Notes: generated from the letters alone by a model not told the origin. Shown: positions 1 through 5,086, counted from the first letter of the stretch. The stretch: DNA of 5,086 nt from CAZOMR01 sp964580655 (GCA_964580655.1 CAZOMR010000235.1:1-5086); one strand, 5' to 3'. Numbers and translations: made by a program.

Positions 1-55
1 TCAAGAGGAGCCGTATATTTCACGGATAGTCACCATTTATGTCGCACACCCTATC

Positions 56-72
56 GTCAAGACTTTCTTGAC
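56..72. promoter_or_regulatory. Candidate operator: perfect 17-bp inverted repeat over the pncB -35 box
   Basis: GTCAAGA-CTT-TCTTGAC is a perfect inverted repeat with 7-bp arms and a 3-bp centre. Its right arm shares bases with the TTGACA -35 hexamer at 68-73, the classic position for a repressor site. The downstream operon encodes an NrtR-like protein, a family that represses NAD-biosynthesis genes by binding palindromes near promoters, so that protein is the natural candidate ligand. The symmetry and overlap are seen directly; the identity of the binder is inferred. NrtR motifs differ between lineages and I cannot match this one to a published consensus. No second copy of the full palindrome was found in the window. 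Confidence 0.5.
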
Positions 73-97
73 ACCAGCACCTTCCCGGTCTTATAAT
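68..97 (+). promoter_or_regulatory. Sigma70-type promoter of the pncB-Nudix operon
   Basis: TTGACA at 68-73 and TATAAT at 92-97 both match the housekeeping consensus in all six positions and are separated by 18 bp. Transcription would start near 103-105. This leaves a very short leader of about 15 nt before the pncB start codon, with only a weak ribosome-binding match (GGG at 111-113). A promoter this strong is usually restrained by a repressor, which fits the inverted repeat overlapping its -35 box. Confidence 0.75.
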
Positions 98-118
98 CTC
101 CGATGACCCTGGGAAAAA

Positions 119-1504
119 ATGAATCATTCCGGACATTCTCTTGATCTTGAGAGATCCAGCCTTCTCACAGACCTCTATCAACTTACAATGATCGCGGCCT
201 ACTTTGAAAATGAATTCAACCCGCAGGCCACATTCGAGCTTTTCATCAGGAAGATGCCTGAAAACCGCGGTTACCTCATCTTCGCAGGCCTGGAGCAAGC
301 CCTTGAATACCTGGAGAGCCTGCATTTCACATCAAAAGAGATACGCTACCTTAAAAGCCTCCCGGTGTTCAAAAATATCTCCTCTGAATTCTTCGATTAC
401 CTCAAATCCTTTCGCTTCTCAGGGGAGGTGTGGGCCCCACTTGAAGGGGAACTCTGTTTTGCTGGAGAGCCGCTTGTGCGTGTGACCGGGCCTTTGATCG
501 AGGCACAGCTTGTTGAAACATATCTCTTGACCATCACCAACTTTCAGACACTGATCGCCACCAAGGCCGCGCGGGTGGTGGATGCGGCTAAAGGGAAATC
601 AGTCGTGGATTTCGGCACACGGCGGGCCCACGGGCCTGAAGCCGCGGTGCTGGCGGCCCGGGCAAGCTTCATAGGCGGCTGTGCTGGCACCAGCAATGTC
701 CATGCCGCAATGAAGCTCGGAATACCGCCTGTAGGAACCATGGCCCACTCTTTTGTCATGGCCTTTGATTCAGAGGATGAGGCTTTTGAGGCTTACCGAC
801 GCTGTTTTCCCGAAAGTACCACACTCCTCATTGATACATACGACACCGTCGCGGCCGCACGGAAAGTATCGCGGATCAATAAGCCTGTCAGCGCCGTGCG
901 CCTGGACTCCGGGGACCTTGCCCGGGTTTCAAAAAAGGTCAGGGACATCCTGGACCGCGCGGGAAAAAAGGGGATACAGATCATAGCATCTTCCGACCTC
1001 AATGAATATATTATTGACCGGCTTCTCAGTGAAGGCTCTCCCATTGACCTCTTTGGCGTGGGCACTGAAATGGTAACATCCAAGGATGCACCGGCCCTGG
1101 GCGGTGTTTACAAGCTGGTTGAAATCATGGAACGCGGGACAGTGATTCCCAAGATCAAGCTTAGCTCTGCGAAGGCCACCTATCCTGGGAAAAAGCAGGT
1201 CTTTCGAGAAGCCAGCGTAAGAGGTTTTTATACCCGGGACATAGTAGCCGGGTGTGATGAAAAAATTCCGGGCAGGCCTGTGCTCAAGAGGGTCATTGCC
1301 AAAGGAAAAGCTACACTCTCTCCGGAATCACTTGAGCATATACGGGAGCGATCCCTTAAAGAGCGGGCTAAAATTCCGGAATCCGTGCGCAGGCTTGAAA
1401 ACCCGAGAACTTACCCTGTGCAATACAGCCGCTTTCTTAAAGGGGAACTGCGCCGGTTGAGAGATGGTATCCGTTCCGAGGGGTCCGGAGAACATGAGCG
1501 CTAA
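119..1504 (+). CDS. pncB: Nicotinate phosphoribosyltransferase
   Basis: A 461-residue cytoplasmic enzyme of the Preiss-Handler NAD salvage route. It joins nicotinate to PRPP, with ATP hydrolysis, to give nicotinate mononucleotide. Family motifs appear in order: TDLYQLTM at residues 17-24 near the N-terminus, FGTRRAHG at 165-172, AGTSN at 189-193, GTMAHS at 206-211 (holding the conserved histidine region), LIDTYDT at 237-243, VRLDSGDL at 260-267, ASSDLNE at 290-296 and GVGTEMVT at 313-320. The length is normal for the bacterial/human-type enzyme and the frame is unbroken. The ATG at 119 is preceded by GGG five bases upstream and leaves the full N-terminal motif. It is the first gene of an operon: its last 11 bp overlap the next gene, suggesting translational coupling with the Nudix/NrtR-like protein. 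The upstream promoter carries a palindrome that may make the operon NAD-responsive. Confidence 0.95.
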   Translation: MNHSGHSLDLERSSLLTDLYQLTMIAAYFENEFNPQATFELFIRKMPENRGYLIFAGLEQALEYLESLHFTSKEIRYLKSLPVFKNISSEFFDYLKSFRFSGEVWAPLEGELCFAGEPLVRVTGPLIEAQLVETYLLTITNFQTLIATKAARVVDAAKGKSVVDFGTRRAHGPEAAVLAARASFIGGCAGTSNVHAAMKLGIPPVGTMAHSFVMAFDSEDEAFEAYRRCFPESTTLLIDTYDTVAAARKVSRINKPVSAVRLDSGDLARVSKKVRDILDRAGKKGIQIIASSDLNEYIIDRLLSEGSPIDLFGVGTEMVTSKDAPALGGVYKLVEIMERGTVIPKIKLSSAKATYPGKKQVFREASVRGFYTRDIVAGCDEKIPGRPVLKRVIAKGKATLSPESLEHIRERSLKERAKIPESVRRLENPRTYPVQYSRFLKGELRRLRDGIRSEGSGEHER

Positions 1505-2192
1505 AAAAAGGCCGGGATACCAGAAGCCGCGTGGCTACGACCCTGCGCGATACCAGCGCCCTTCTTTAGCCTGCGATGTCGTGATCTTCACATGGCGCAG
1601 GCCTCGCTTGCTCGTCCTGCTTATCCAAAGAAAGAATCTACCATACAGGGGATACTGGGCCCTGCCCGGAGGATTCGTGGAAATCAATGAACCTCTCAAG
1701 GCGGCCGCCACAAGGGAACTGTTTGAGGAGACCGGGGTCAAGGGGGTTCACCTGGAGGAGTTCGGCAGTTTCGGAGACCCGGATCGAGACCCCCGCACCC
1801 GTGTCATCAGCATCGCCTATCTTGCCCTTGCTCCTTCCGGCCGGATCAGACCCCGTGCAGGGGATGACGCCAAAGCCGCAAGATGGTTCCCGGCTCAAAA
1901 ACCTCCGGAACTCGCCTTTGATCACCGGCTCATCCTGGAGAGGGCCCTTGAAAGGCTCCGGGAATCTCTCCTGCTATCACCTTCTCTGTTCCTGCTTTTG
2001 CCCAGGGAATTCGAGCTCAAAGAACTGAAGGCCCTGATCCAGTCATTGACGAACCAGGTATATCCATTGCCCTGGTTCCGGGAGAAAATTCTTGCAACCG
2101 GTATCCTCAAATCATGCGGCATCGGGACATATCGCGTTAATCAATCTCGCTTCAAACCCGGGACCCTTTATTTTCTTTTTGATAACTCATGA
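1494..2192 (+). CDS. Nudix hydrolase-like protein with NrtR-type C-terminal DNA-binding domain
   Basis: 232 residues from the ATG at 1494. A longer form from ATG 1464 (242 residues) is possible, but 1494 gives an 11-bp overlap with pncB and a GGAG at 1487-1490. Residues 25-150 form a Nudix domain. The Nudix box at 60-82 fits G-x5-E-x7-R-E-L-x-E-E-x-G-V exactly (G60, E66, R74, E75, E78, E79, G81). GDPDRDPR at 94-101 is typical of ADP-ribose pyrophosphatases and their NrtR relatives. Residues 170-232, beginning LLPREFELKEL and ending with KPGTLYFLF, resemble the winged-helix domain of NrtR repressors of NAD metabolism. Position directly after pncB supports an NAD-linked role. Many NrtR proteins have a degenerate Nudix box; this one is intact, so it could hydrolyse ADP-ribose, sense it, or both. 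The Nudix fold is certain; the regulator role is likely but inferred. Confidence 0.85.
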   Translation: MSAKKRPGYQKPRGYDPARYQRPSLACDVVIFTWRRPRLLVLLIQRKNLPYRGYWALPGGFVEINEPLKAAATRELFEETGVKGVHLEEFGSFGDPDRDPRTRVISIAYLALAPSGRIRPRAGDDAKAARWFPAQKPPELAFDHRLILERALERLRESLLLSPSLFLLLPREFELKELKALIQSLTNQVYPLPWFREKILATGILKSCGIGTYRVNQSRFKPGTLYFLFDNS

Positions 2193-2220
2193 AGCCATAT
2201 CGCGAGTCCGAAAAAAAGAT

Positions 2221-2249
2221 TTGCTCTTTAATCTATCATCAGCTAAAAT
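2221..2249 (+). promoter_or_regulatory. Candidate promoter of the GMC oxidoreductase gene
   Basis: The 115-bp gap between the Nudix gene and the oxidoreductase is markedly AT-rich. TTGCTC at 2221-2226 (three of six bases match the -35 consensus) lies 17 bp from TAAAAT at 2244-2249 (five of six for the -10). This would give a leader of about 50 nt ending in a good ribosome-binding site. I saw no clear rho-independent terminator for the upstream operon in this gap, so read-through is also possible. Confidence 0.35.
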
Positions 2250-2293
2250 GTGCAGTATTAAAAGAACAATGAAAATTATTTTTGCAAAATAAA

Positions 2294-2299
2294 AAGGAG
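2294..2299 (+). promoter_or_regulatory. Ribosome-binding site of the GMC oxidoreductase gene
   Basis: AAGGAG lies eight bases before the ATG at 2308 and fixes that start. The surrounding 12-mer aaaaaggagtaa (2291-2302) recurs exactly at 3628-3639, over the end of the same gene. Confidence 0.8.
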
Positions 2300-2307
2300 T
2301 AAGGAAC

Positions 2308-3639
2308 ATGGCGGAAAAAATCTATGACGCAGTAATAGTGGGCTCAGGCCCTGGCGGCGCCACAGTGGCGCGTGAACTTTCAAAAGCGGGCAAAAAGGTG
2401 GCACTGCTTGAACGGGGCCGGGATCAAAAGTGGATGGGAGACATTGTTTCCGTGCTGGGCATTATGGACATCCCGTCGGCATTGCCGTCTACGAAAAGGC
2501 CGATGATGATGCGGGCACTGACCACCGGAGGCTGTAGCATCATCTACTGCGGAACAGCAACCCCGCCGCCGGACTGGCTGAATGATAAATACGGAATTGA
2601 CATACGCAAGGAATCGGACGAGACCATTGAAGAATTATCCATTGCTCCCCTTCCAGACGAACTGCTTGGAGAAGCCAACAAGAGAATGATGCAGGCCGCA
2701 AACGAGCTCGGCTTTCACTGGAGGCCGCTCGAAAAGTTCATGAACCCGGACCGCTGTCCGAGCGGATTCAACTGTGGCTCCAGTTGTATGCTTGGCTGTA
2801 CCTGCGGTGCCAAGTGGACGGCCAGGGAATACATCGAGCAGGCTGTATCGCATGACGCTGAGCTTTTCACGCGAACAATGGTGGATAAAGTCCTCATAGA
2901 GGATGGCCATGCGGTGGGAGTTCTCGCAAAGACCCCGCAAGGTGTCCGGGAATTCAAGGGGGGGGTCACAGTGCTTGCGGCCGGCGGCCTGGGTAGCCCG
3001 GTGATCCTGATTCGCTCCGGCATAACCTCTGCTGGCAAAAACTTCTTCTGCGATCCACTGGTCATGGTTTACGGGATTTCCAAACAGCCTATCAAGGGAA
3101 GCGGGTACGATCCGCCCATGGCAGTAGGAACCTATGAGCATTACGATGAACGAATAATGCTCACCAACCTCACGGACCCCAGTCTGCTCTTCCCTGCCAT
3201 GATGGTGATGGGAAGACCGGGCCGCTTCTGGGAAACTCTTCAGACCCGGCGCGCACTGGGCGTAATGGTCAAGGTTGGAGACGAGATGGCTGGTGAAATC
3301 TATGCGAACGGAACATATTCAAAGCCGCTTCAGGCAACCGAGAAAGGGCGGCTCAAAAGGGGCACGGAGATCTCCAGGAAGATTCTTGTCCAGGCCGGCG
3401 CGGACCCGGACAGCATAATTGTCAGTCCTGTCCGGGGAGCCCATCCCGGAGGGACCGCGAGCATCGGCGATGTTGTGAACGACAACTGTGAGACCGAGAT
3501 AAAGAACCTCTTTGTCTCCGATGTCAGCGTGTTCCCGGAAACACCGGACCTGCCGCCCACGCTCATTACCATTTCCTTGTCAAAGCGCCTGTCCGCACAT
3601 CTCCTGCGCGAGGTATTCGGCTCTCAGAAAAAGGAGTAA
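2308..3639 (+). CDS. GMC-type FAD-dependent oxidoreductase with cysteine cluster
   Basis: 443 residues with a strong ribosome-binding site. The N-terminus is a Rossmann FAD-binding fold: GSGPGG at 12-17 and the acidic residue E35 closing the second strand. TTGG at 72-75 corresponds to the flavin-contacting GG segment of GMC enzymes. A cysteine cluster follows (C150, C156, C160, C164, C166) running into GAK at 167-169. It resembles the cysteine/GAK segment of a GMC subfamily and might bind metal or Fe-S. The C-terminus has GAHPGGTASIG at 377-387, with H379 at the GMC catalytic-histidine position, then FVSDVSVFP (402-410) and PPTLITISLSKR (416-427). Here proline sits where many GMC enzymes have the second catalytic His or Asn. 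No signal peptide or membrane segment is visible, so it is probably cytoplasmic. It is shorter than the usual 500-600 residues of GMC enzymes. The substrate is unknown: alcohol, sugar or other CH-OH donors are typical of the family. Codons 14-57 are duplicated exactly 1,630 bp downstream. Confidence 0.85.
   Translation: MAEKIYDAVIVGSGPGGATVARELSKAGKKVALLERGRDQKWMGDIVSVLGIMDIPSALPSTKRPMMMRALTTGGCSIIYCGTATPPPDWLNDKYGIDIRKESDETIEELSIAPLPDELLGEANKRMMQAANELGFHWRPLEKFMNPDRCPSGFNCGSSCMLGCTCGAKWTAREYIEQAVSHDAELFTRTMVDKVLIEDGHAVGVLAKTPQGVREFKGGVTVLAAGGLGSPVILIRSGITSAGKNFFCDPLVMVYGISKQPIKGSGYDPPMAVGTYEHYDERIMLTNLTDPSLLFPAMMVMGRPGRFWETLQTRRALGVMVKVGDEMAGEIYANGTYSKPLQATEKGRLKRGTEISRKILVQAGADPDSIIVSPVRGAHPGGTASIGDVVNDNCETEIKNLFVSDVSVFPETPDLPPTLITISLSKRLSAHLLREVFGSQKKE
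2347..2477 (+). repeat. 131-bp direct repeat, source copy within the oxidoreductase gene
   Basis: Identical base for base to 3977-4107, with a constant offset of 1,630 bp. It begins exactly at codon 14 of the gene and ends at the second base of codon 57, so it covers part of the FAD Rossmann motif and the following helix. This copy lies in an intact reading frame and is therefore the parent copy. Confidence 0.97.
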
Positions 3640-3820
3640 CTACCATCAAGACACCAAGTCCTCCGAGTCTGAATGAGGAGGGAAAATAGATCAAGGTGCC
3701 TGCACTCCAGAAATGCGCACAAATTCCCTTCAATTTTATCTGGGCAACAAGCCCTGAAGACCTGCTACATCTCCCGAGTTGCCCATGGAATCGGGCTCTT
3801 AGCCGTGTCCGTATTGTGCC
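3640..3820. other. Stretch between convergent genes; no supported gene, possible decayed short ORFs
   Basis: No recognisable gene and no convincing terminator (only 4-5 bp stems without a T-run). Two ribosome-binding-like sequences are each followed at normal spacing by ATCAAG. AAGGAG at 3631-3636 precedes ATC at 3645 (14 codons to TAG at 3687). AGGAGGG at 3676-3682 precedes ATC at 3690 (44 codons to TAG at 3822). If ATC replaced an ATG, these would be tiny genes coupled to the oxidoreductase. The 44-codon frame starts IKVPALQKCAQIPF and matches nothing I recognise. ATC is a very poor start codon, so decay or chance is more likely. Confidence 0.4.
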
Positions 3821-3979
3821 TTAGTCCTTTATCTCTTTCAGGTATTTGAAGAACTCGCCTTCGGTTGTAAGAATCAGCCAAGTGTTTTCGTCCATTGTTT
3901 CCTTGAAGGTTTCCATGGTTTTCCAGAATGCGTAGAATTCCGGGGCCTTGTTGTAGGCATCCGCGTAGATCTTTGTGGC
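3821..3979 (-). pseudogene. hflC: hflC 3' remnant (C-terminus of SPFH-family HflC)
   Basis: Reading the minus strand from about 3979 to the TAA at 3821-3823 gives 52 residues starting ATKIYADAYNKAPEFYAFWK and ending EGEFFKYLKEIKD. This is the characteristic C-terminus of HflC, the SPFH/band-7 inner-membrane protein that with HflK modulates the FtsH protease. HflC is normally about 290-340 residues, so only roughly the last sixth is present. Homology stops where the 131-bp copy of the oxidoreductase begins. Past that point the frame reads non-HflC residues and hits a stop inside the repeat. The shared GGC(C) at the junction leaves the exact breakpoint uncertain by 3-4 bases. The remnant itself has no stops or frameshifts, suggesting a recent break or an assembly join. 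No start or promoter is visible, so it is not expected to be expressed as HflC. Confidence 0.8.
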
Positions 3980-4107
3980 CCTGGCGGCGCCACAGTGGCG
4001 CGTGAACTTTCAAAAGCGGGCAAAAAGGTGGCACTGCTTGAACGGGGCCGGGATCAAAAGTGGATGGGAGACATTGTTTCCGTGCTGGGCATTATGGACA
4101 TCCCGTC
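3977..4107 (+). repeat. 131-bp direct repeat, displaced copy of oxidoreductase codons 14-57
   Basis: An exact copy of 2347-2477 in the same orientation, lying between the hflC remnant and unrelated sequence. It has no start codon, ribosome-binding site or continuation of the oxidoreductase frame, so it is a gene fragment. I see no terminal inverted repeats and no matching target-site duplications (left flank gatctttgt, right flank agacttaag), so it does not look like an insertion sequence. Complete identity implies a very recent event, gene conversion with the parent copy, or an assembly artefact. Confidence 0.97.
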
Positions 4108-4148
4108 AGACTTAAGGGCTTCGAGGCCAGCTTCCCATTGGGGCATGG
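4108..4148. other. Unassigned scrap between the repeat and the nuclease-side coding tail
   Basis: About 41 bp that belong neither to the repeat nor to the minus-strand coding tail. On the minus strand it reads ATG then PQWEAGLEALKS before entering the repeat. This is coding-like in its codons but too short to assign, and it is not the expected continuation of hflC. It may be a third gene fragment. Confidence 0.3.
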
Positions 4149-4310
4149 CTACTCAATGATTTTGTGTATTTCACGAATAATATCGTATTGAGAATCCTCG
4201 ACTAAACCATATCCACCAATACTAAGCCCAAGAAATAGTTTTTCGTTTTCAAGATTAATCCAGTAGCCTTTACATAAGCGAAAGGCCCAATAAATGCACC
4301 CTCCAGAATA
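4149..4310 (-). pseudogene. Out-of-frame coding tail following the nuclease gene
   Basis: In a different minus-strand frame from the nuclease ORF there is a stop-free stretch of 53 codons ending in TAG at 4149-4151. From about 4259 downward it reads INLENEKLFLGLSIGGYGLV, then a charged segment EDSQYDIIREIHKIIE. This looks more protein-like than the end of the nuclease ORF in its own frame (LILKTKNYFLGLVLVDMV). A one-base deletion near 4259-4262 would explain it: restoring a base would join GPFAYVKATG to INLENEKLF and extend the protein to about 4149. Alternatively it is the tail of an unrelated gene. It has no good start of its own. Even when joined it is far too short to complete a PhnD-like domain. 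Confidence 0.45.
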
Positions 4311-5011
4311 TTATATGCCAATCCTTCAATAATCTCGTCATAGGTTTTCATAGGCATCATCTTTACTTCTATTTTCAATTCGCTGGACAGGTATTGAGCA
4401 ATGATCGGGAACAGATCGGCTTGATCTACTTCCCCGCCTTGGGGAAAGTATCCTAAATGTAATACTTGAGGCCAATCGGGACAAGGTATGATTGATTGAT
4501 CTATTTGTTTCGCCTCTTTCTTTGATAACTCTCGCCAAATACCGCGTTTAGCGTCTTTTGCTTCCCGCTCCAGCTTGCTGAATTTTTCCATCTTGGAAAA
4601 GGGATACTTTGTATAGACGTGAGCATACCCGTCCCTGATTAGCTTGGCATTGAATAGAGTCCCATCCTGCAGATAGACATAGACAACCCATCGCTCATAT
4701 TTGTCTGTGTAAATTTTATTCTCCGGATTATCAAATACGATCTTGACCCGCTTGCCTTCAAGGTGCTTCTTAGTATAGACAGAGGCTTCCTTGCCGTAGT
4801 ATTCGACCGGCTTGTTAGGATGCACGGTCTCTGGAGTATCTACCCCCGGAAGGCGGACTTTAACACCGTTATCCAGGACTACGGTATGATCGTCCACAAC
4901 CCGCTTGACAGTATGCCAGCGTTCGGAATTACCCGCACTTACAAGGAGAATTGCGAGCCCAAAGAAGAAGAGATACTTTCGGACTCTATATGCTTTTAAT
5001 AAGCTCTCCAT
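4202..5011 (-). CDS. Exported thermonuclease (SNase-like) fused to a truncated PhnD-like binding domain
   Basis: 269 residues. Residues 11-26 (RKYLFFFGLAILLVSA) form a basic-hydrophobic signal peptide or anchor without a lipobox cysteine. Residues about 32-163 are a staphylococcal-nuclease domain, which cleaves DNA and RNA with Ca2+. VRLPGVDTPETVHP (52-65) and TDKYERWVVYVY (102-113) align closely to S. aureus nuclease, giving catalytic R53, E61 and R107 and metal-site D58 and T59. The aspartate equivalent to Ca ligand D21 appears to be H42. Residues about 182-250 resemble the start of PhnD-like phosphate/phosphonate-binding proteins: LHLGYFPQGG, a KTYDEIIEGL segment, then AFIGPFAYVKA. Only about 70 of the usual 250-300 residues remain, and the frame ends soon after, so truncation or frameshift is likely. 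The gene is visibly more AT-rich than the + strand genes, which is compatible with foreign origin. The nuclease call is firm; the second domain is probable. Confidence 0.8.
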   Translation of the reverse strand: MESLLKAYRVRKYLFFFGLAILLVSAGNSERWHTVKRVVDDHTVVLDNGVKVRLPGVDTPETVHPNKPVEYYGKEASVYTKKHLEGKRVKIVFDNPENKIYTDKYERWVVYVYLQDGTLFNAKLIRDGYAHVYTKYPFSKMEKFSKLEREAKDAKRGIWRELSKKEAKQIDQSIIPCPDWPQVLHLGYFPQGGEVDQADLFPIIAQYLSSELKIEVKMMPMKTYDEIIEGLAYNILEGAFIGPFAYVKATGLILKTKNYFLGLVLVDMV

Positions 5012-5013
5012 TG

Positions 5014-5030
5014 CCAGGGTACTACCCTGG
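5014..5030. promoter_or_regulatory. Perfect 17-bp inverted repeat next to the nuclease start codon
   Basis: CCAGGGTA-C-TACCCTGG is perfectly symmetric with 8-bp arms and ends two bases from the nuclease ATG (5011-5009 on the minus strand). It occupies the place where a ribosome-binding site should be, and no separate Shine-Dalgarno sequence is seen at normal spacing. With a one-base centre it is better suited to be a protein operator, or an RNA fold with an opened loop that limits translation, than a stable tight hairpin. Its function is inferred; the symmetry is certain. Confidence 0.5.
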
Positions 5031-5049
5031 TCTCGTGTTTGGCCCTTTT

Positions 5050-5079
5050 AATATAGGCTGAGCGGGGCCTCCTTTTCAA
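5050..5079 (-). promoter_or_regulatory. Candidate sigma70-type promoter of the nuclease gene
   Basis: On the minus strand TTGAAA (5079-5074) lies 18 bp from TATATT (5055-5050), matching five of six and five of six consensus bases. Transcription would start near 5043, giving a leader of about 30 nt that contains the inverted repeat at 5014-5030. It would make the nuclease gene independent of anything beyond the window edge. Confidence 0.5.
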
Positions 5080-5086
5080 ATTTTCC

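Noticed and set aside
13..30. Similarity of gtatatttcacggatagt to gtgtatttcacgaataat near 4164
   Set aside because: Fifteen of 18 AT-rich bases match, with no symmetry or functional context at the second site; chance is sufficient.
2124..2206. Short repeat catatcgcg near the end of the Nudix gene and just after it
   Set aside because: Nine bases only, in one coding and one non-coding position; no structure links them.
2635..3141. A 168-codon minus-strand ORF inside the oxidoreductase
   Set aside because: It lies wholly antisense to a well-supported gene and shows no domain pattern.
3773..3796. CCCGA...TCGGG stem as a terminator
   Set aside because: A five-base stem with a 13-base loop and no T-run on either strand.
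3765..4034. An 89-codon minus-strand ORF across the hflC remnant
   Set aside because: It is in a different frame from the clear HflC match and has a composition typical of a shadow frame.
3977..4107. Treating the 131-bp copy as an insertion sequence or other mobile element
   Set aside because: There are no terminal inverted repeats, no transposase and no target-site duplication; the sequence is an internal gene fragment.
3803..4158. A stop-free + strand frame running through the antisense of hflC, the repeat and beyond
   Set aside because: It has no usable start codon before the repeat, and its first part is simply the antisense of a recognisable hflC end. The openness follows from codon alignment across the junction.

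Overview
The window looks like a chromosomal stretch from a Gram-negative bacterium of moderate-to-high GC content. The HflC remnant, the exported nuclease and the GMC-type flavoprotein would fit a deltaproteobacterial (Desulfobacterota-like) or similar anaerobic genome. That placement is inferred from general protein style, not from a marker gene. There are three regions.

(1) Positions 1-2192 are an NAD-salvage operon on the + strand. A consensus sigma70-type promoter (TTGACA, 18 bp, TATAAT) drives nicotinate phosphoribosyltransferase (pncB). It overlaps by 11 bp a Nudix protein that carries both a perfect Nudix box and a C-terminal region resembling the winged-helix DNA-binding domain of NrtR regulators. 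A perfect 17-bp inverted repeat overlaps the -35 box. The simplest reading is an autoregulated NAD-metabolism operon in which the second gene product represses the promoter through that site.

(2) Positions 2193-3639 hold a separately transcribed, compact GMC-type FAD-dependent oxidoreductase. It has a Rossmann FAD motif, a central cysteine cluster and a GMC-like C-terminus. Its substrate cannot be read from the sequence.

(3) Positions 3640-5086 are a scrambled region. It contains a short non-coding or decayed stretch, then the last ~52 codons of an hflC gene on the - strand. This stops abruptly at an exact 131-bp direct copy of codons 14-57 of the GMC gene. Next come an unidentified 41-bp scrap, an out-of-frame coding tail, and a more AT-rich minus-strand gene. 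That gene encodes an exported staphylococcal-nuclease-like domain fused to the N-terminal part of a PhnD-like phosphate/phosphonate-binding domain. It has its own candidate promoter and a perfect hairpin next to its start codon.

The best candidates for something new are the secreted nuclease fused to a PhnD-like domain (possibly a scavenging protein, apparently truncated or frameshifted), the 131-bp gene-fragment duplication that breaks hflC, and the pncB/NrtR-like autoregulatory arrangement. Region 3 could be a genuine rearrangement or an assembly chimera; the sequence alone cannot decide.
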